The notes under the pieces are model-generated. The model saw only the letters and a list, made by a program, of their open reading frames with translations. It did not search any database and was not told where the DNA came from. Of a stretch of DNA of 64,000 nt, positions 46,057 to 57,736 are shown one piece after another. The translations under genes and the position numbers were made by a program. The DNA is from JAIPDZ01 sp034522175 (GTDB lineage Bacteria; Desulfobacterota; DSM-4660; Desulfatiglandales; Desulfatiglandaceae), in contig JAXHLQ010000001.1 of assembly GCA_034522175.1 (NCBI GenBank), forward strand, positions 2,542,001-2,606,000. The letters run 5' to 3'. Within the stretch, counting starts at the first letter, position 1; the number at the start of each line of letters is the position of its first letter.

Positions 46057-47806
46057 TTGCCCCGACAAGTCATCCTGAAAGATGCCTATAAGGCATATAC
46101 CCTCGATCAGGACAAAATCTGTTCACCGGAGGAGACGGTCCGGCGGTTTAAGGAGCGGTTGCGATCGGTGAACCTCGATATACTGAGGGAGACGGTCCGA
46201 ATTGATACCGGAAGGCTGGATATACCCGTCTATTTCAGTGTATGCGGCAGGGATGCCGAAGCGGTCACCGGGACACGGAAGCAGATGGGAAAGGGGGGCA
46301 CGCCCGCCCAGTCCGAAGCCAGTGCCGTCATGGAGCTGGCCGAACGGTTCAGCTTTTTCAGCTTCTGGAAAGATCCGGAACATTTTATCATCGAGGAATG
46401 CCGTAACCTCAAGGATCCCGCTATCGGATTTGAGGCGATTGCCCGCTCGGTGCACGATGACACCGGGGACCTGAATGCGGCCAGGGAGATTTTCTCGCGG
46501 CTGCCGCTCAAGTGGACGACGGCGTACAATCTCACCAAAGGGGAATCGGTTCTCATCCCCTTTGACTGGTTTTTTGCCATCAATGAGTATAATGGCCCTT
46601 CTGCGGGCAACTGCGTGGAGGAGGCGATCAGTCAGGGGATCTGCGAGTTGGTGGAACGACATGTGTCGTCCATCATCAGCCGAAATTGCCTCGAGACACC
46701 GGCCATCCGTCTCGACTCGGTTACGGACCCGCTGGTCAACGAGATGCTTCAGAAATATGAACGTGCGGGCGTGAAACTGTTCGTCTCGGATTTTTCATTG
46801 GACACGGGGATTCCCTCCGTCGGGGTCCTGGCCTATGATCCCGCCACATTCCCTTCCAAAAGCGAGATCGTCTGGACTGCGGGTACCACCCCGGATCCCG
46901 AGAAGGCCTTGAGCCGAGCCCTCACCGAGGTAGCCCAACTCAGCGGGGACTTTAATACGGGGTCCAATTACGTGGCGAGCGGGCTTCCCAAATTCAAAAC
47001 ACTGGAAGAAACGGATTTCATTCGCTATCCCGAAACTCAGATGGGCATTACCGAACTTCCTGACCTCTCCGACGACAATATCCGGGTGGAAGTGGAAAAC
47101 TGCGTCGCCGCCCTCAAACAGATCAAACTAAACGTGTATCTGGTGGACGTGATGCATCCCAAACTCAAGATACCTGCTTTTTATACCATCATCCCCGGTG
47201 CCCATTTCAGGGAGCGGGCCGTGGGAACCAGTGTGGGGATGTTCGCGGCCAAGCTGACGGCAGAGCAGGGACCTCCCGAACGGGCCATTGCCGAACTGAA
47301 GAAAATGGAGGCGCTGCTTCCCGGGAAGTATTACATCCAGTTTTTTCTGGGACTCAGCCACATCGCCCTCGGTCGCCATGAAGCGGCCATGAACCATTTG
47401 GAAACGGCCCTGGATCTCGACCCCAAGGCCGAAGATATTCCCACCATCTATTCCTATATGGGGGTATGCTTAAAAGAATTGGAGCGCTACCGTGACGCTT
47501 TGGATGTGCTTGAAAAGGGAGCGGCGACTGGACAATGACCGGACCGATATTTATAACCTCATGGGGTTTTGTTATTTCAAACTCAACAAACATGAAGAGG
47601 CCATTGCGGCCTTTCAGAAGGTACTGGCGCTGGATCCGGGTTCCGCCATCGATTATGCCAATATCGCGTCCAACTATCGGGATATGGGCAACACGGAGAT
47701 GGCGATCCGCTACTATCAGACTGCCCTGGAGCTGGACCCCGGGATCGATTTTGCCAGGGAGAATCTTAAGAAGCTGACGTGTGGGGAAGGCGATGCCCCA
47801 GGATAA
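46057..47806 (+). CDS. YcaO-domain protein with C-terminal TPR repeats (frameshifted)
   Basis: About 583 residues when a frameshift near 47520 is repaired; the join reads LDVLEKGERRLDNDRTDIYN. The start is a TTG with AGGGAG nine bases upstream. The YcaO ATP-binding core shows SEASAVMELAERFSFF and GNCVEEAISQGICELVERH, the ExxxR-type signature. The TPR part (about residues 400-580) contains YYIQFFLGLSHIALGRHEAA and IYNLMGFCYFKLNKHEEAIA. YcaO enzymes activate peptide amides with ATP to make azolines or thioamides. No TfuA-like partner, no precursor peptide and no export gene is near. The stop overlaps the polA start by 14 bp. Confidence 0.82.
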
Positions 47807-50473
47807 AGACACCCTCTATCTCGTCGACGGCAGCGCCTACATACACCGGGCGTATCATGCAATCCGGAATCTTGCGAATTCAAAGGGATTTCCCACCAAT
47901 GCCGTTTTCGGTTTCACCAAGATGATTCTGAAACTGCTCACCGATCGTACGCCTGCGTATCTCGGTGTCATCTTTGATGCCAAAGGGCCGACGTTCAGAC
48001 ACGAGATATATGAAGCCTATAAGGCCAACCGCCCCCCCATGCCCGATGACATGGCCGTGCAGCTCCCCGTAATCAAGGACGTGGTCCAGAATCTGGGCTT
48101 CAAGATGATGGAGATGCCGGGGTATGAGGCGGACGATATCATCGGGACACTGGTGCGGATTGCGGAAGATGAAGGGTTCGGTGTGGTCATGGTCACCGGG
48201 GATAAAGACTTCAGACAACTGATTTCCTCCGACGTCATCATGTGGGACCCCATGAAGGATCAGGTGACCGATTACGATATTATCACGTCAACCTACGGGT
48301 TTGAGCCCATTCGGTTTATCGATGTGATGGGGCTGTCCGGGGACGCGTCAGACAATATCCCCGGTGTGCCGGGTGTCGGGGAAAAGACCGCTGTGGGCCT
48401 CATTCAACAGTTCGGGTCTTTTGAAGCGGTCTTTGAACACATTGATGAAATTACCAAAAAGAAATTGAAGGAGAATCTCGAAAACGCCCGGGACAATGCC
48501 TTCCTCAGTAAGGAACTGGTCACCATCGAGCGATTCGTCCCCCTGAGCGAGGACATAGCCGATTTCCGGGTCAGCCGGCCGTCCGGCGATGCGCTCGCCC
48601 GAATCTTCAGAGAACTGGAGTTCAGGGACTTATGGGATCAGTTCGCGGGGAAGTCGGAAGAGAAGTCCGATTACCGCTTGTGCCTGAGCACTGATGAATT
48701 GGCCGAACTTACGGACCGAATACGGGCTGAGGGCGTGGTGGCCTTAGACACCGAGACCACCGGTACGGATCCCATGGCGGCAGCGCTTGTTGGGCTCTCC
48801 TTTTGCTGCAAGGCGGGGGAGGCCCATTATGTACCTCTCGCGCATCAGTATCTTGGCGTTCCGGATCAGTTGGAATGGACGGAAGTAGCGGCACGGTTAA
48901 AACCGGTTCTGGAAGATGCGGCCATCTCAAAGGTGGGGCAGAACATCAAGTACGACGCGGAGGTGCTCAGTCGCCACGGCATTGAGCTCAGAGGGATTGC
49001 CTTTGACACGATGATCGCCTCGTATGTGATTAACCCGGGGCTCATGCAGCATAACCTCAATGTGCTGGCCCAGCAGTACCTCAATCACAAGATGATCACA
49101 TATAAGGAGGTGGTGGGAACCGGCAAAAATCAGCGCGGGTTTGAAGAGGTCGAAATCGACCGGGCCTGTGCATATTCGTGTGAAGATGCGGACATGACCT
49201 GGCGGCTCAGGCAATTGTTGGATGAACGGCTGAAAGAACAGGAAGGCGAGACGCTCTTTTACGGGATGGAAATGAAACTGCTTCCCGTGCTCATGGACAT
49301 GGAGATGACCGGAGTGAAAATCGATACAGAGATTTTTGCTGAAATGTCCGCCCGTTTCAGTCGTGAACTCAAGGACATTGAGCAGGACATTTTCCAGGAG
49401 GCGGGAATGGAGTTTAACATCAATTCCCCCAGCAACTCGGGTTCGTCCTCTTTGAAAAGCTGGGCCTTCCCGGTCAAAAGAAGACCACCAAGACCAAGCG
49501 GTATTCAACGGACATGCGCGTGCTGCGCAAGCTGTCCGCAGCGTCCCATAAAATCCCTCGGCTTCTCTTGAGGTACCGGTCCCTCTCCAAACTCAAGTCC
49601 ACTTATCTCGATGCCCTTATCAAGATGGTGAATCCGACCACCGGCAGGCTCCACACCTCTTACAACCAGACGGTTGCCGCTACGGGTCGTTTGAGCAGCA
49701 GCCATCCCAATTTGCAGAATATCCCCATCAGGACCGAGGAGGGGCGGGCCATTCGAAAAGGATTTGTTGCAGAGCTGGGACATCTCTTGGTGTCCGCGGA
49801 TTACAGCCAGATTGAGCTCAGGGTCTTTGCCCACTATTCCGGGGACAAGGCGTTTATTGAGGCCTTCGGAAACAACGAGGACATTCACCAGCGGACGGCG
49901 GCGGAAGTCCTGGCGGGAGGCGGTGAGGCCGTCACACCGGAGATGCGCCGAATCGCCAAGGCCATCAATTTCGGGATCATCTATGGGATGGGGCCTCGAA
50001 AGCTGAGTGAAGAACTAACGATCGATCACAAAACGGCCAAAGCCTATATCGAGGCCTACTATGATCGGTATAAGGGGGTGGCGCGGTACCGGGACCAAAT
50101 GGCCGAGACGGCGCGAGAGAAGGGGTATGTGACCACCCTTTTTAACCGGCGGCGCTATTTGTCGGATATCGAACACACGAACACCCGGATTCGCTCCGAA
50201 GCCGAACGGATGGCTGTGAATACACCGATCCAGGGCACGGCGGCGGACCTGATCAAGATGGCCATGATTCGTATTCATGACCGGTTGAATAGTGAGGGGT
50301 TCAGGTCCAAAATGCTCCTTCAGGTCCATGATGAACTGGTCTTTGAGACGCCTGAGGACGAACTGGCATCCCTCAAGGAGATGGTGGTCGAGGAGATGGA
50401 AGGCGTCTATCCCCTGAAGGTCCCCCTGAAGGTGGATATCAGCGAGGGGAAAAGCTGGGCTGAAGCGCACTAA
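47793..50473 (+). CDS. polA: DNA polymerase I (frameshifted)
   Basis: About 894 residues when a frameshift near 49435 is repaired; the join gives NINSPKQLGFVLFEKLGLP. Start ATG 47793 with GGGGAAGG just upstream; a GTG at 47781 is an alternative. 5'-3' exonuclease: GYEADDIIGTLVRIA, MVTGDKDFRQL, DASDNIPGVPGVGEKTA. 3'-5' exonuclease: VALDTETTGTDP and KVGQNIKYDAEVLSRHG, so proofreading appears intact. Polymerase: SADYSQIELRVFAHYSGD, RRIAKAINFGIIYGMGPRKL, and MLLQVHDELVFE. It fills gaps in repair and replaces RNA primers. It overlaps the YcaO-TPR gene by 14 bp. Confidence 0.93.
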
Positions 50474-50509
50474 CGATTGTTGATTGATGATTGGCGATTG
50501 GCGATTGAG
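50474..50509. repeat. Interspersed repeat of the GATTGTTGATTGATGATTGG type
   Basis: Short runs of GATTGTTGATTGATGATTGG and GCGATTGGCGATTG follow the polA stop. The reverse complement recurs at about 12503-12521 and 60340-60375, giving three copies in the window. Confidence 0.55.
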
Positions 50510-50550
50510 AATAGGAAGCCTGGTGAAATGAAGACGAAAAGGGGTCAATA

Positions 50551-51480
50551 GATGGCTCATGTATTCGGGCCGGTGCCGTCCAGGCGGCTGGGGCTTTCTC
50601 TCGGGGTGGATCTCATCCCCCCAAAACCTGCACCTATGACTGCCTTTATTGTCAGGTGGGGCGGACCACGGAAAAGACGGTGGAGCGGCGGCCCTTTGTG
50701 CCGGTGGAAGCGGTGATCTCTGATCTGGAAGCAAAGCTGGCCCACTGCTCGCCCGATGCCATTACCCTGGCCGGATCCGGAGAACCCACGCTTCATTCAG
50801 ACATCGAGCGGGTTATCGATGCCATTCACGAGCGTTCGGATACCCGGGTGGTGGTGCTCACCAATGGGTCGTTATTCTGCCGTGAATCGGTCAGATGTGC
50901 GGTGTTGAAGGCGGATCTCATCATGCCCACATTGACGAGCGCCCATAAAAGCACATTTGAGCGCATTCATCGGCCCCATGAGGCCATCGATCACCGGGCC
51001 GTGGTGGACGGGTTGATGGCCCTCAGGCGGGAGTATGCCGGACCGATCTTTCTCGAGACGGTATTTTTAAACGGGATCAATGACACGGATGAAGAAGTGG
51101 AGGCACTTGGCGGATTGATCTCAAAGCTGAATCCAGAGCGAATACAGCTTAATACGGTGGTTCGCCCGCCGGCGGATGGCCGTGCCAAATCACTTGACAG
51201 AACACGGTTGGAAGCGATAAAGCTATATTTCGGTAAGCGCGCGGAAATTGTGGCGGATACCCATGCCGGGGACGTTGAAAACCGCGTGGATGCCAAAGCC
51301 CGGGGTTTTCTCGAGATGGTGAGAAGGAGACCCCTGAGACGTCAGGACGCGGCCACCTCCCTGGGTCTCTCCGTCGATGAAGTGGAGGAACTCGTCAAAG
51401 GGTTCCTCATTAAAGGGTTTGTTCGCCAACAGACGCATGCAGGAGAGATTTTTTATTTGAGTAATGAAGACGGAAATTAG
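50551..51480 (+). CDS. Radical SAM protein (COG0731-like) (frameshifted near 50625)
   Basis: About 310 residues when a C run at 50620-50625 is extended by one, giving DLIPPKTCTYDCLYCQVGRT. That restores the CxxxCxxC motif that binds the [4Fe-4S] cluster and S-adenosylmethionine. Further motifs: ITLAGSGEPTLHSDIERV, VVLTNGSLF, and FLETVFLNGINDTDEEVEAL. A small wHTH-like region is at the C-terminus (DAATSLGLSVDEVEELVKGF). The reaction is unknown. The stop overlaps the next gene start by 17 bp, so it is probably in one transcript with the activase genes. Confidence 0.82.
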   Translation, partial: DGSCIRAGAVQAAGAFSRGGSHPPKTCTYDCLYCQVGRTTEKTVERRPFVPVEAVISDLEAKLAHCSPDAITLAGSGEPTLHSDIERVIDAIHERSDTRVVVLTNGSLFCRESVRCAVLKADLIMPTLTSAHKSTFERIHRPHEAIDHRAVVDGLMALRREYAGPIFLETVFLNGINDTDEEVEALGGLISKLNPERIQLNTVVRPPADGRAKSLDRTRLEAIKLYFGKRAEIVADTHAGDVENRVDAKARGFLEMVRRRPLRRQDAATSLGLSVDEVEELVKGFLIKGFVRQQTHAGEIFYLSNEDGN

Positions 51481-54400
51481 CACAGAAAGTCCCTCCCCTA
51501 CTGATCCGGACTCCCGCTTCTACGTCGGCATTGACGCCGGCGCCGTCAGCCTGAACTGTATTGTCCTCAATGCACAAAAAGCGATTGTGTATGAAGCGCC
51601 TTATGCCCGGCATCTCGGGAAAGTGGAAGAGCGCGTGGCTCGCCTCCTCGCGGACCTTTACGAACGGCTGGGGGAGGATCGCATCCACCGGATCGCCTTT
51701 ACAGGAAATCACGGAAAAAAAGTGAGCGATCGGCTGAGGGTTTTCTATGAGTTCGAGACCATCAGCCAGGTACTGGGGGCCATCCATCTAAAACCCGATG
51801 TGCGGACCATCATTGCCATGGGGGGGCAGGACACGGCCCTGTTTCAGATCCGACATTCTAAAGACCGGGATGAGGGGGGTGAACGTGCATGGGAACTGGA
51901 ATACTTCAACACCAATGGTCCCTGTGCCTCGGGAACCGGTTCGTTCATCGACCAGCAGGCCCAGCGGCTGGCCACGGCCATGTATGAAAAAGAGCCGGAC
52001 CAGTCCCCGGAAGCGTTCGATCAGATTCTGAATGATTTTATCCAGCTGGGGCAGAAGAGCGACAAACCGGCCCATGTGGCGTGCCGGTGCACCGTGTTTA
52101 CCAAATCGGATATGATTCATCTTCAGAACCGGGGGGAGCGGCTCGAGGACATCATTTACGGGCTGCATGTGGGAAATGCCAGAAATTACATGAGCACCAT
52201 CGTTTCCGACCGGGCCCTGGCAGAGCCTCTTCTGTTCATCGGCGGGCTTTCATTGAATCCCCTGCAGGTCAAGGCTTTCCGAAGCTACTATCCTCAATTG
52301 ATTGTGCCGCCCCATAATACGTCTGTAGGCGCGTTGGGCGTGGCCCTGCAGGCCCTTGAAAAGACAAAGGGCGAAGCGGATTCGAAGGCCCCGGCGGGAA
52401 AAGTGGCACTCGAAAGGCTGACCGACCCGGCTCGGGCCGAAAGTTTCTCAGTGCCGGTGGGTGAACCGCTGCGAATCAAAAAGACGGCTTTTTCGGACAC
52501 CAATGAGATCCTGTCCCCCGTCGAGAAAAGGGGGGAAGGCCGCCGTTCTCCATACTATCTCGGCATTGATATCGGTTCGACCACCACCAAGTATGCCCTC
52601 ATCAATGAACAGCGAGAGATTGTTCAAAAGAGGTATGTGCCCACCCAGGGAAAACCCGTCGAGGTGACGCAGGCCCTGTTGCAGACCCTATTGGATCGGT
52701 GGGGCCCGGAGATCCGGATCGCCGGTACGGCCACCACGGGGTCGGGGCGGAACGTGGTGGGGGATTTTCTGAACGTGGATCTGATCCTTGACGAGATTAC
52801 CGCACATGCCAGAGGGGCGGTGGCGGTGGACCCACGAGTGGATACCATCTTTGAAATCGGTGGGCAGGATTCCAAGTACATTTCCATTGCCAACACCTAT
52901 CCGCTCGACTTTGACATGAACAAGGTCTGCGCAGCAGGGACCGGAAGCTTTCTCCACGAGCTGGCCAATAAGTACGGCATCAACATTGTGGGCGAATTCC
53001 AGGAAATCGCATTGGGTTCCGATGCCCCGGTCAAACTCGCGGAACGGTGTACGGTATTTATGGAATCGGACCTGGTGTCGTACCTTCAAAAAGGGGTCGA
53101 CCGGAACGATCTGATCGCCGGGCTCTGTTATGCCATTGTCTACAATTATCTCAACCGGGTGGTGGAGAAACGCAAGATCGGTGAACGGGTCATGTTTCTG
53201 GGCGGGCCTTCCCTGAACAAGGGTGTGGTGGCCGCCTTTGAGAACGTGCTCGGCCGGGGACTGCTCGTTCCCGAACACCGTGAGGTCCTGGGGGCTTACG
53301 GCGCCGCCCTCAGTGTGCAGCAGAAAATGGCCGTTGAGGGGAAAAAGGAGAGCGCTTCTCGGGGACTTCAGCGCGCCATCGACGATGAGATGGCCTATAA
53401 AGAAAAGACCTGCCATGCAGACCCCAACTGCCACAACCAGTGCAAGCTCAAAATATACAACTTTGACGGCCGTAAGAGCGTGTGGGGAGGGGAGTGCGGA
53501 CGATATGACGTTGCACGAGGGGTAAGTCCAAAACGGAAAACCTCTTTGCCGTGAGGCAGGAAATCTGGGAGCGCTTTATGGCGGGTGTTTACGAACCACT
53601 GGGAGAAACCCCTCTGATGGAGGTGGAGGGGCGGCCCACCATAGGGCTGCAACGGGCCCTTTACGGCCACCAGCATGGTATTCTGTGGGCCCACTTTTTT
53701 GACAAGCTGGGATTTCGGCTCGTCATGTCTCCGCCCACCAATGCGGCCATTTCAGAGACGGGAATAGAGGTCATGTCGGCGGAGACATGCTATCCGGTAA
53801 AGGTCTCGCACGGGCATGTGAAGGCATTGATGGGAAATACGGCCTATCTCTTTATCCCCAGCATGATCAATATGGGTACCCCCGTCGCAGGGGAAAAGGG
53901 GTTCTTCTGCCCAATGATTCAAAGCAATTCCTTCATGGTACGGATGGCCCTGGGCATGGAAGGCCTTTCAATTCTCAATCCGGTGGTTCACCTGAAGTAT
54001 GATGTGGAAACCCTCAGTCTGGAGCTCAAGGATCAAATCGGACGTAAACTCGGGGTGAATAAACGCCGGATTCAAGAGGCCCTGATCCATGCCTTTGAAA
54101 AAGAAGCGGCATTTAAACAGGCCTTGTATGAGGAAGGGGCCGGGTTTCTTGGGCGTCTGACACCGGATGAGCCCCTTGTGGTGGTGACCGGAAGGCCGTA
54201 TAACCTGTATGATGATCGATTGAACCTGAGATTGGGTCAGAGTCTTTCCAAGATCGGCGTCAACGCCATCCCCATGGATTTCATTGATGTGGCCGGTGTG
54301 GATTTATCGGATTTTCCGTCCATGTACTGGGGGCTGGGGGCACAGATTCTGAGGACGGCCAAGTTTGTGGAACAACACGCGACCTATTTTGGGCTGCACC

Positions 54401-54609
54401 TCACCAATTTTGGATGTGGGGCGGATTCTTTTCTGGAACATTTCTACAGGCATATCATGGGAGACAAACCCTATCTGATTCTGGAACTGGACGAACACAG
54501 CGCAGTGGCCGGGGCCATGACCCGGCTTGAGGCTTACCAGAATGTCATCGAAAACATGATGCACAAACAGGGGAAAACCCCCGCATCCGATGCGAAGCTG
54601 GCCAATTAG
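51464..54609 (+). CDS. Acyl-CoA dehydratase activase, double ASKHA plus DUF2229 (frameshifted)
   Basis: About 1049 residues when a frameshift near 53525 (a G run one short) is repaired, giving VARGGKSKTENLFAVRQE. Two BcrAD/BadFG ATPase modules are fused: the first starts FYVGIDAGAVSLNCIVLN, the second YYLGIDIGSTTTKYALINEQ. Each has a NGPCASGTG or KVCAAGTGSF loop and an AxRCTVF motif with cysteine, the cluster ligands. The C-terminal part carries DUF2229 (PTNAAISETGIEVMSAETCY, then VVVTGRPYNLYD). Such proteins drive low-potential electron transfer to 2-hydroxyacyl-CoA dehydratases or benzoyl-CoA reductases. Fused double activases of this kind are widespread but mostly uncharacterised. The HgdB-like gene follows 115 bp downstream. 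Confidence 0.87.
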
Positions 54610-54724
54610 GTGATCATGAAAGGAAAATTCAGGCAGGACGACCCGAACCCACAAGATGGGGCCTTCCCCGACTCCGTCTCTTTTCTTTGTTCTCTTCGTT
54701 ACCTTCTGTTAAAAATAAGGATAC

Positions 54725-56086
54725 ATGACATCTGACAAGGTCGTCAATTTTAAGTCCCTCAGTGAAAACGTGGGTCGATTCAATCTCAGGAACAAAACGT
54801 TTCTGATTCCTGAGATGAACCGGATCGGTGCCCACCTCTTGGCAGCGACGTTCAGGGGGTTCGGGATTCATGCCCGGGTCATGGAGACCCACAAGGGACT
54901 TGCACTGGGCATGGCGCATACGTCAGGCAAGGAGTGCTACCCCTGTCAGATCACCACCGGGGATATTCTCCATTTCATGAGAACGGAATCGGATCGTTTG
55001 GGGGAGGCCTTTGATCCGGAGGAGTATGTCTATTTCATGCCCGAGGCGGATGGCCCCTGTCGCTTCGGGATGTATAACAAATACCAGCGGATCGTCCTCG
55101 ACAGTTTTCCTGAACTCGATCGGTTGAAAATCGGCTCCCTGACCACGGGGGACGGCTATTCCCTCAACGGAATTATCGAACCGGAACGTGTTAGAGATCT
55201 GAGGAAGGTGGCCTATCTGTCCCAGGTGGTGGGGGATATCCTCGATCGGCTCCTCTGGAGGATCCGGCCCTATGAGGCGGAGCCGGGCCGGACCGACCGG
55301 TTCATCGAGGAGGCGATGCACCGGATGTCGGAGGCCTTTGAAACACACGGCCCGGACATGGCTTTTGAGCGGATCTTTGCGCGGATGGATGAAGTGCTCA
55401 AAGAAGGAAAATCCATTATGGATCCGGCTATTCCCCGGAAACCGCTCATCGGCGTCGTTGGAGAAATCTACTTGAGGACCCATGTAAAAGCCAACCAGGA
55501 TGTCATACGGATGCTGGAAAAATACGGCGCGGAGGTGGTCAATGCGTCCGTATGTGAGTGGATGAATTACACGAGCTATGACCGGTTCCGCGAGGCCAGA
55601 CAGGGGTTTTGGTATGGCCTCAGGCAACTCAGTCCGTCCACCATGAAGCGATTCTTGAAAGCCATTGTGGGATTTGGCGGGGACCTCTACTATCAACAGT
55701 TCAGGCAGAAGCAGACATTTGAGCGGGCGTGCTCGATTATTGACATGGCCCGGGATCACCGGATCGGACACCTCGAGCATATTCTCAAAGAGGAAGATCT
55801 GTTTTCCTTTGACGTGGGTACCGAGGCCTGTTTGAGCATCGCCGGGCTTGTGGCCTATGTCAGGGAGGGATACAACGGGCTTGTGAACGTCTACCCCTTT
55901 ACATGCATGCCCAGCACCACCACCTCCGCCATTGTTCGTCCGCTCATGAACAAGATGCGGGTGCCCTATCTGGACACGCCCTATGATTCGAGCTACCAGC
56001 CGGGGCGTGAGGCCTCCATCCGGACCTTCATGTATCAGGCGGAACAACACTTCAAGCGGTATGGAAGAAAGGGCAATAAAGGTTAG
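54725..56086 (+). CDS. HgdB-like 2-hydroxyacyl-CoA dehydratase-type protein
   Basis: 453 residues. Cysteines for an iron-sulfur cluster appear in HTSGKECYPCQITTGD and PEADGPCRFGMYNKYQR. Further HgdB/BcrB-like motifs are RKPLIGVVGEIYLRTHVKAN and YPFTCMPSTTTSAIVRPLMN, ending CMPSTTTS...MNKMRVPYLDTPYDSS. It resembles the C-terminal part of larger activase polyproteins, here as a separate gene. With the upstream activase it would form an ATP-driven reductase or dehydratase system. No acyl-CoA transferase gene is near, so the substrate is unknown. The annotation GlcNAc or benzoyl is not justified. Confidence 0.83.
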   Translation: MTSDKVVNFKSLSENVGRFNLRNKTFLIPEMNRIGAHLLAATFRGFGIHARVMETHKGLALGMAHTSGKECYPCQITTGDILHFMRTESDRLGEAFDPEEYVYFMPEADGPCRFGMYNKYQRIVLDSFPELDRLKIGSLTTGDGYSLNGIIEPERVRDLRKVAYLSQVVGDILDRLLWRIRPYEAEPGRTDRFIEEAMHRMSEAFETHGPDMAFERIFARMDEVLKEGKSIMDPAIPRKPLIGVVGEIYLRTHVKANQDVIRMLEKYGAEVVNASVCEWMNYTSYDRFREARQGFWYGLRQLSPSTMKRFLKAIVGFGGDLYYQQFRQKQTFERACSIIDMARDHRIGHLEHILKEEDLFSFDVGTEACLSIAGLVAYVREGYNGLVNVYPFTCMPSTTTSAIVRPLMNKMRVPYLDTPYDSSYQPGREASIRTFMYQAEQHFKRYGRKGNKG

Positions 56087-56237
56087 CGGCTTTTTTTAAT
56101 CGCGACGGACCGAGATTAGGCTATTCGATTCATAGTTAAAAAATAGAGGTTTCAGGTTTCGGGTGTCAGGGCTTGTTTTTTGCTGAAACCTGTAATCCGA
56201 ACACCGGCAACTTCCAAAAGGGAGAATGTAGCAACAT

Positions 56238-57723
56238 ATGACAACGAAGATGCTGATTAACGCCGTGGAACCGGAGGAATACAGGATCGCGGTGATACAG
56301 GACGGGTTGCTGGATGGTTTTTATTTCCAGCCCGCGTCTGCAGAACAGAAAACAGGTAACATATACAAGGGTGTGGTGGAACGGGTGGAGCGGAGCCTTC
56401 AGGCCTGTTTTGTCAATTACGGAGATGAGAAAAACGGATTTTTGTCCGCAAACGATATTCATCCGGAATATTACCAGAGTGCGGTGGAAACCTCCAAGGA
56501 CCAGCCCATCCCCCATTGAGAAGGTATTGAAAAAGGGCCAGGAACTCCTTGTACAGGTTACCCGGGAGATGCCGGGACACAAGGGGGCGCAGTTGACCAC
56601 TTATCTCTCCATCGCCAGCCGATACCTGGTGCTCATGCCGGGGAGCAAGGGCGGGGTCTCCAAAAAGATCGAGGACGAAGAGGAGCGTGCAAGACTCAAG
56701 GAGATCATGACCCAGTTCAATATACCGGAAGGGATCGGCTACATTGTGAGAACGGCCGCCTATAAACAGAGCAAGCGTGAACTCTCGAGGGACTTGAACG
56801 GACTGTTGCGAATCTGGAAGGAGATCCGAAAAAAGGTCAAGGATGTGCCCCCCTATTCCCTGATCCACAAGGAGCAGGATGTGGGCCTCAGGACCCTCAG
56901 GGACTATTTCACCAGTGACGTCAGCGAAGTGCTGGTGGATGACAAGGAGACCTTCTCCAAAGTAAAAAACTACATGAAGATCATCTCCCCCAGGCATCAG
57001 AGACGGGTCAAGCTCTACAAGGAGAAACGTCCGATCTTTGCCCAGTATGAGGTGGAGAAACAGATCGCATCGGTGTATCAGAGCCGGGTGGGGTTGGAAT
57101 CCGGGGGATCCATCGTCATCGATCCCACGGAGGCACTCATCTCCATCGATGTCAATTCCGGGCGGGGAAGGGGGAGCAAGGACGTGGAGACCACGGCCTA
57201 TCGGGCCAACCTGGAGGCGGCCAAAGAGATTGCCCGACAACTCAGGCTCCGGGATATGGGCGGTCTCGTGGTGATCGATTTTATCGATATGAAGGAAAAG
57301 AAGCACAACCGCGAGGTGGAAAAGCGGTTCCGGGACGAGACCCGCCAGGACCGGGCTAAGATCAGCATGTCCAATATCTCCAGATTCGGTCTCCTCGAAC
57401 TCTCACGCCAGCGGCTGAGGCCATCCCTGGAGTCCCTCAGCTACCAGACCTGCAATTACTGCAACGGCCGGGGTCTGGTCCCGTCTCTGGAAACCGCTTC
57501 GCTGTCGTTTCTGCGACAGATCCGCATGGGGGTTTCCAAAAAAGGGATCAATGCTGTCAAAGGCGTGTTGCCCATGGAGGTGGCCACCTACCTTCAGAAC
57601 AAAAAGCGAAAGGAGCTGGCGCAACTGGAATTGAGATACGGTTTTGATATCGCGCTTCATGGAGATTCGTCCATCCCCCTCGGCGGGGGGAGCCTGGAGT
57701 TTGAAAAGGAGGATGCCCACTAA
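56238..57723 (+). CDS. rng: Ribonuclease E/G family, RNase G-like (frameshifted)
   Basis: About 495 residues when a frameshift near 56512 (a C run one short) is repaired, giving KDQPIPPIEKVLKKGQEL. The length fits RNase G rather than RNase E, which has a long tail. An S1 domain lies in residues about 35-120 (TGNIYKGVVERVERSLQACF). The catalytic DNase I-like part has LISIDVNSGRGRGSKDVE and GGLVVIDFIDMKEKKHN (magnesium aspartates). The zinc-link CNYCNGRGLV joins dimers. It cuts 5' leader and other RNAs. The spacing to the next gene is 13 bp. Confidence 0.92.
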
Positions 57724-57736
57724 TCCATAAGCCGTC

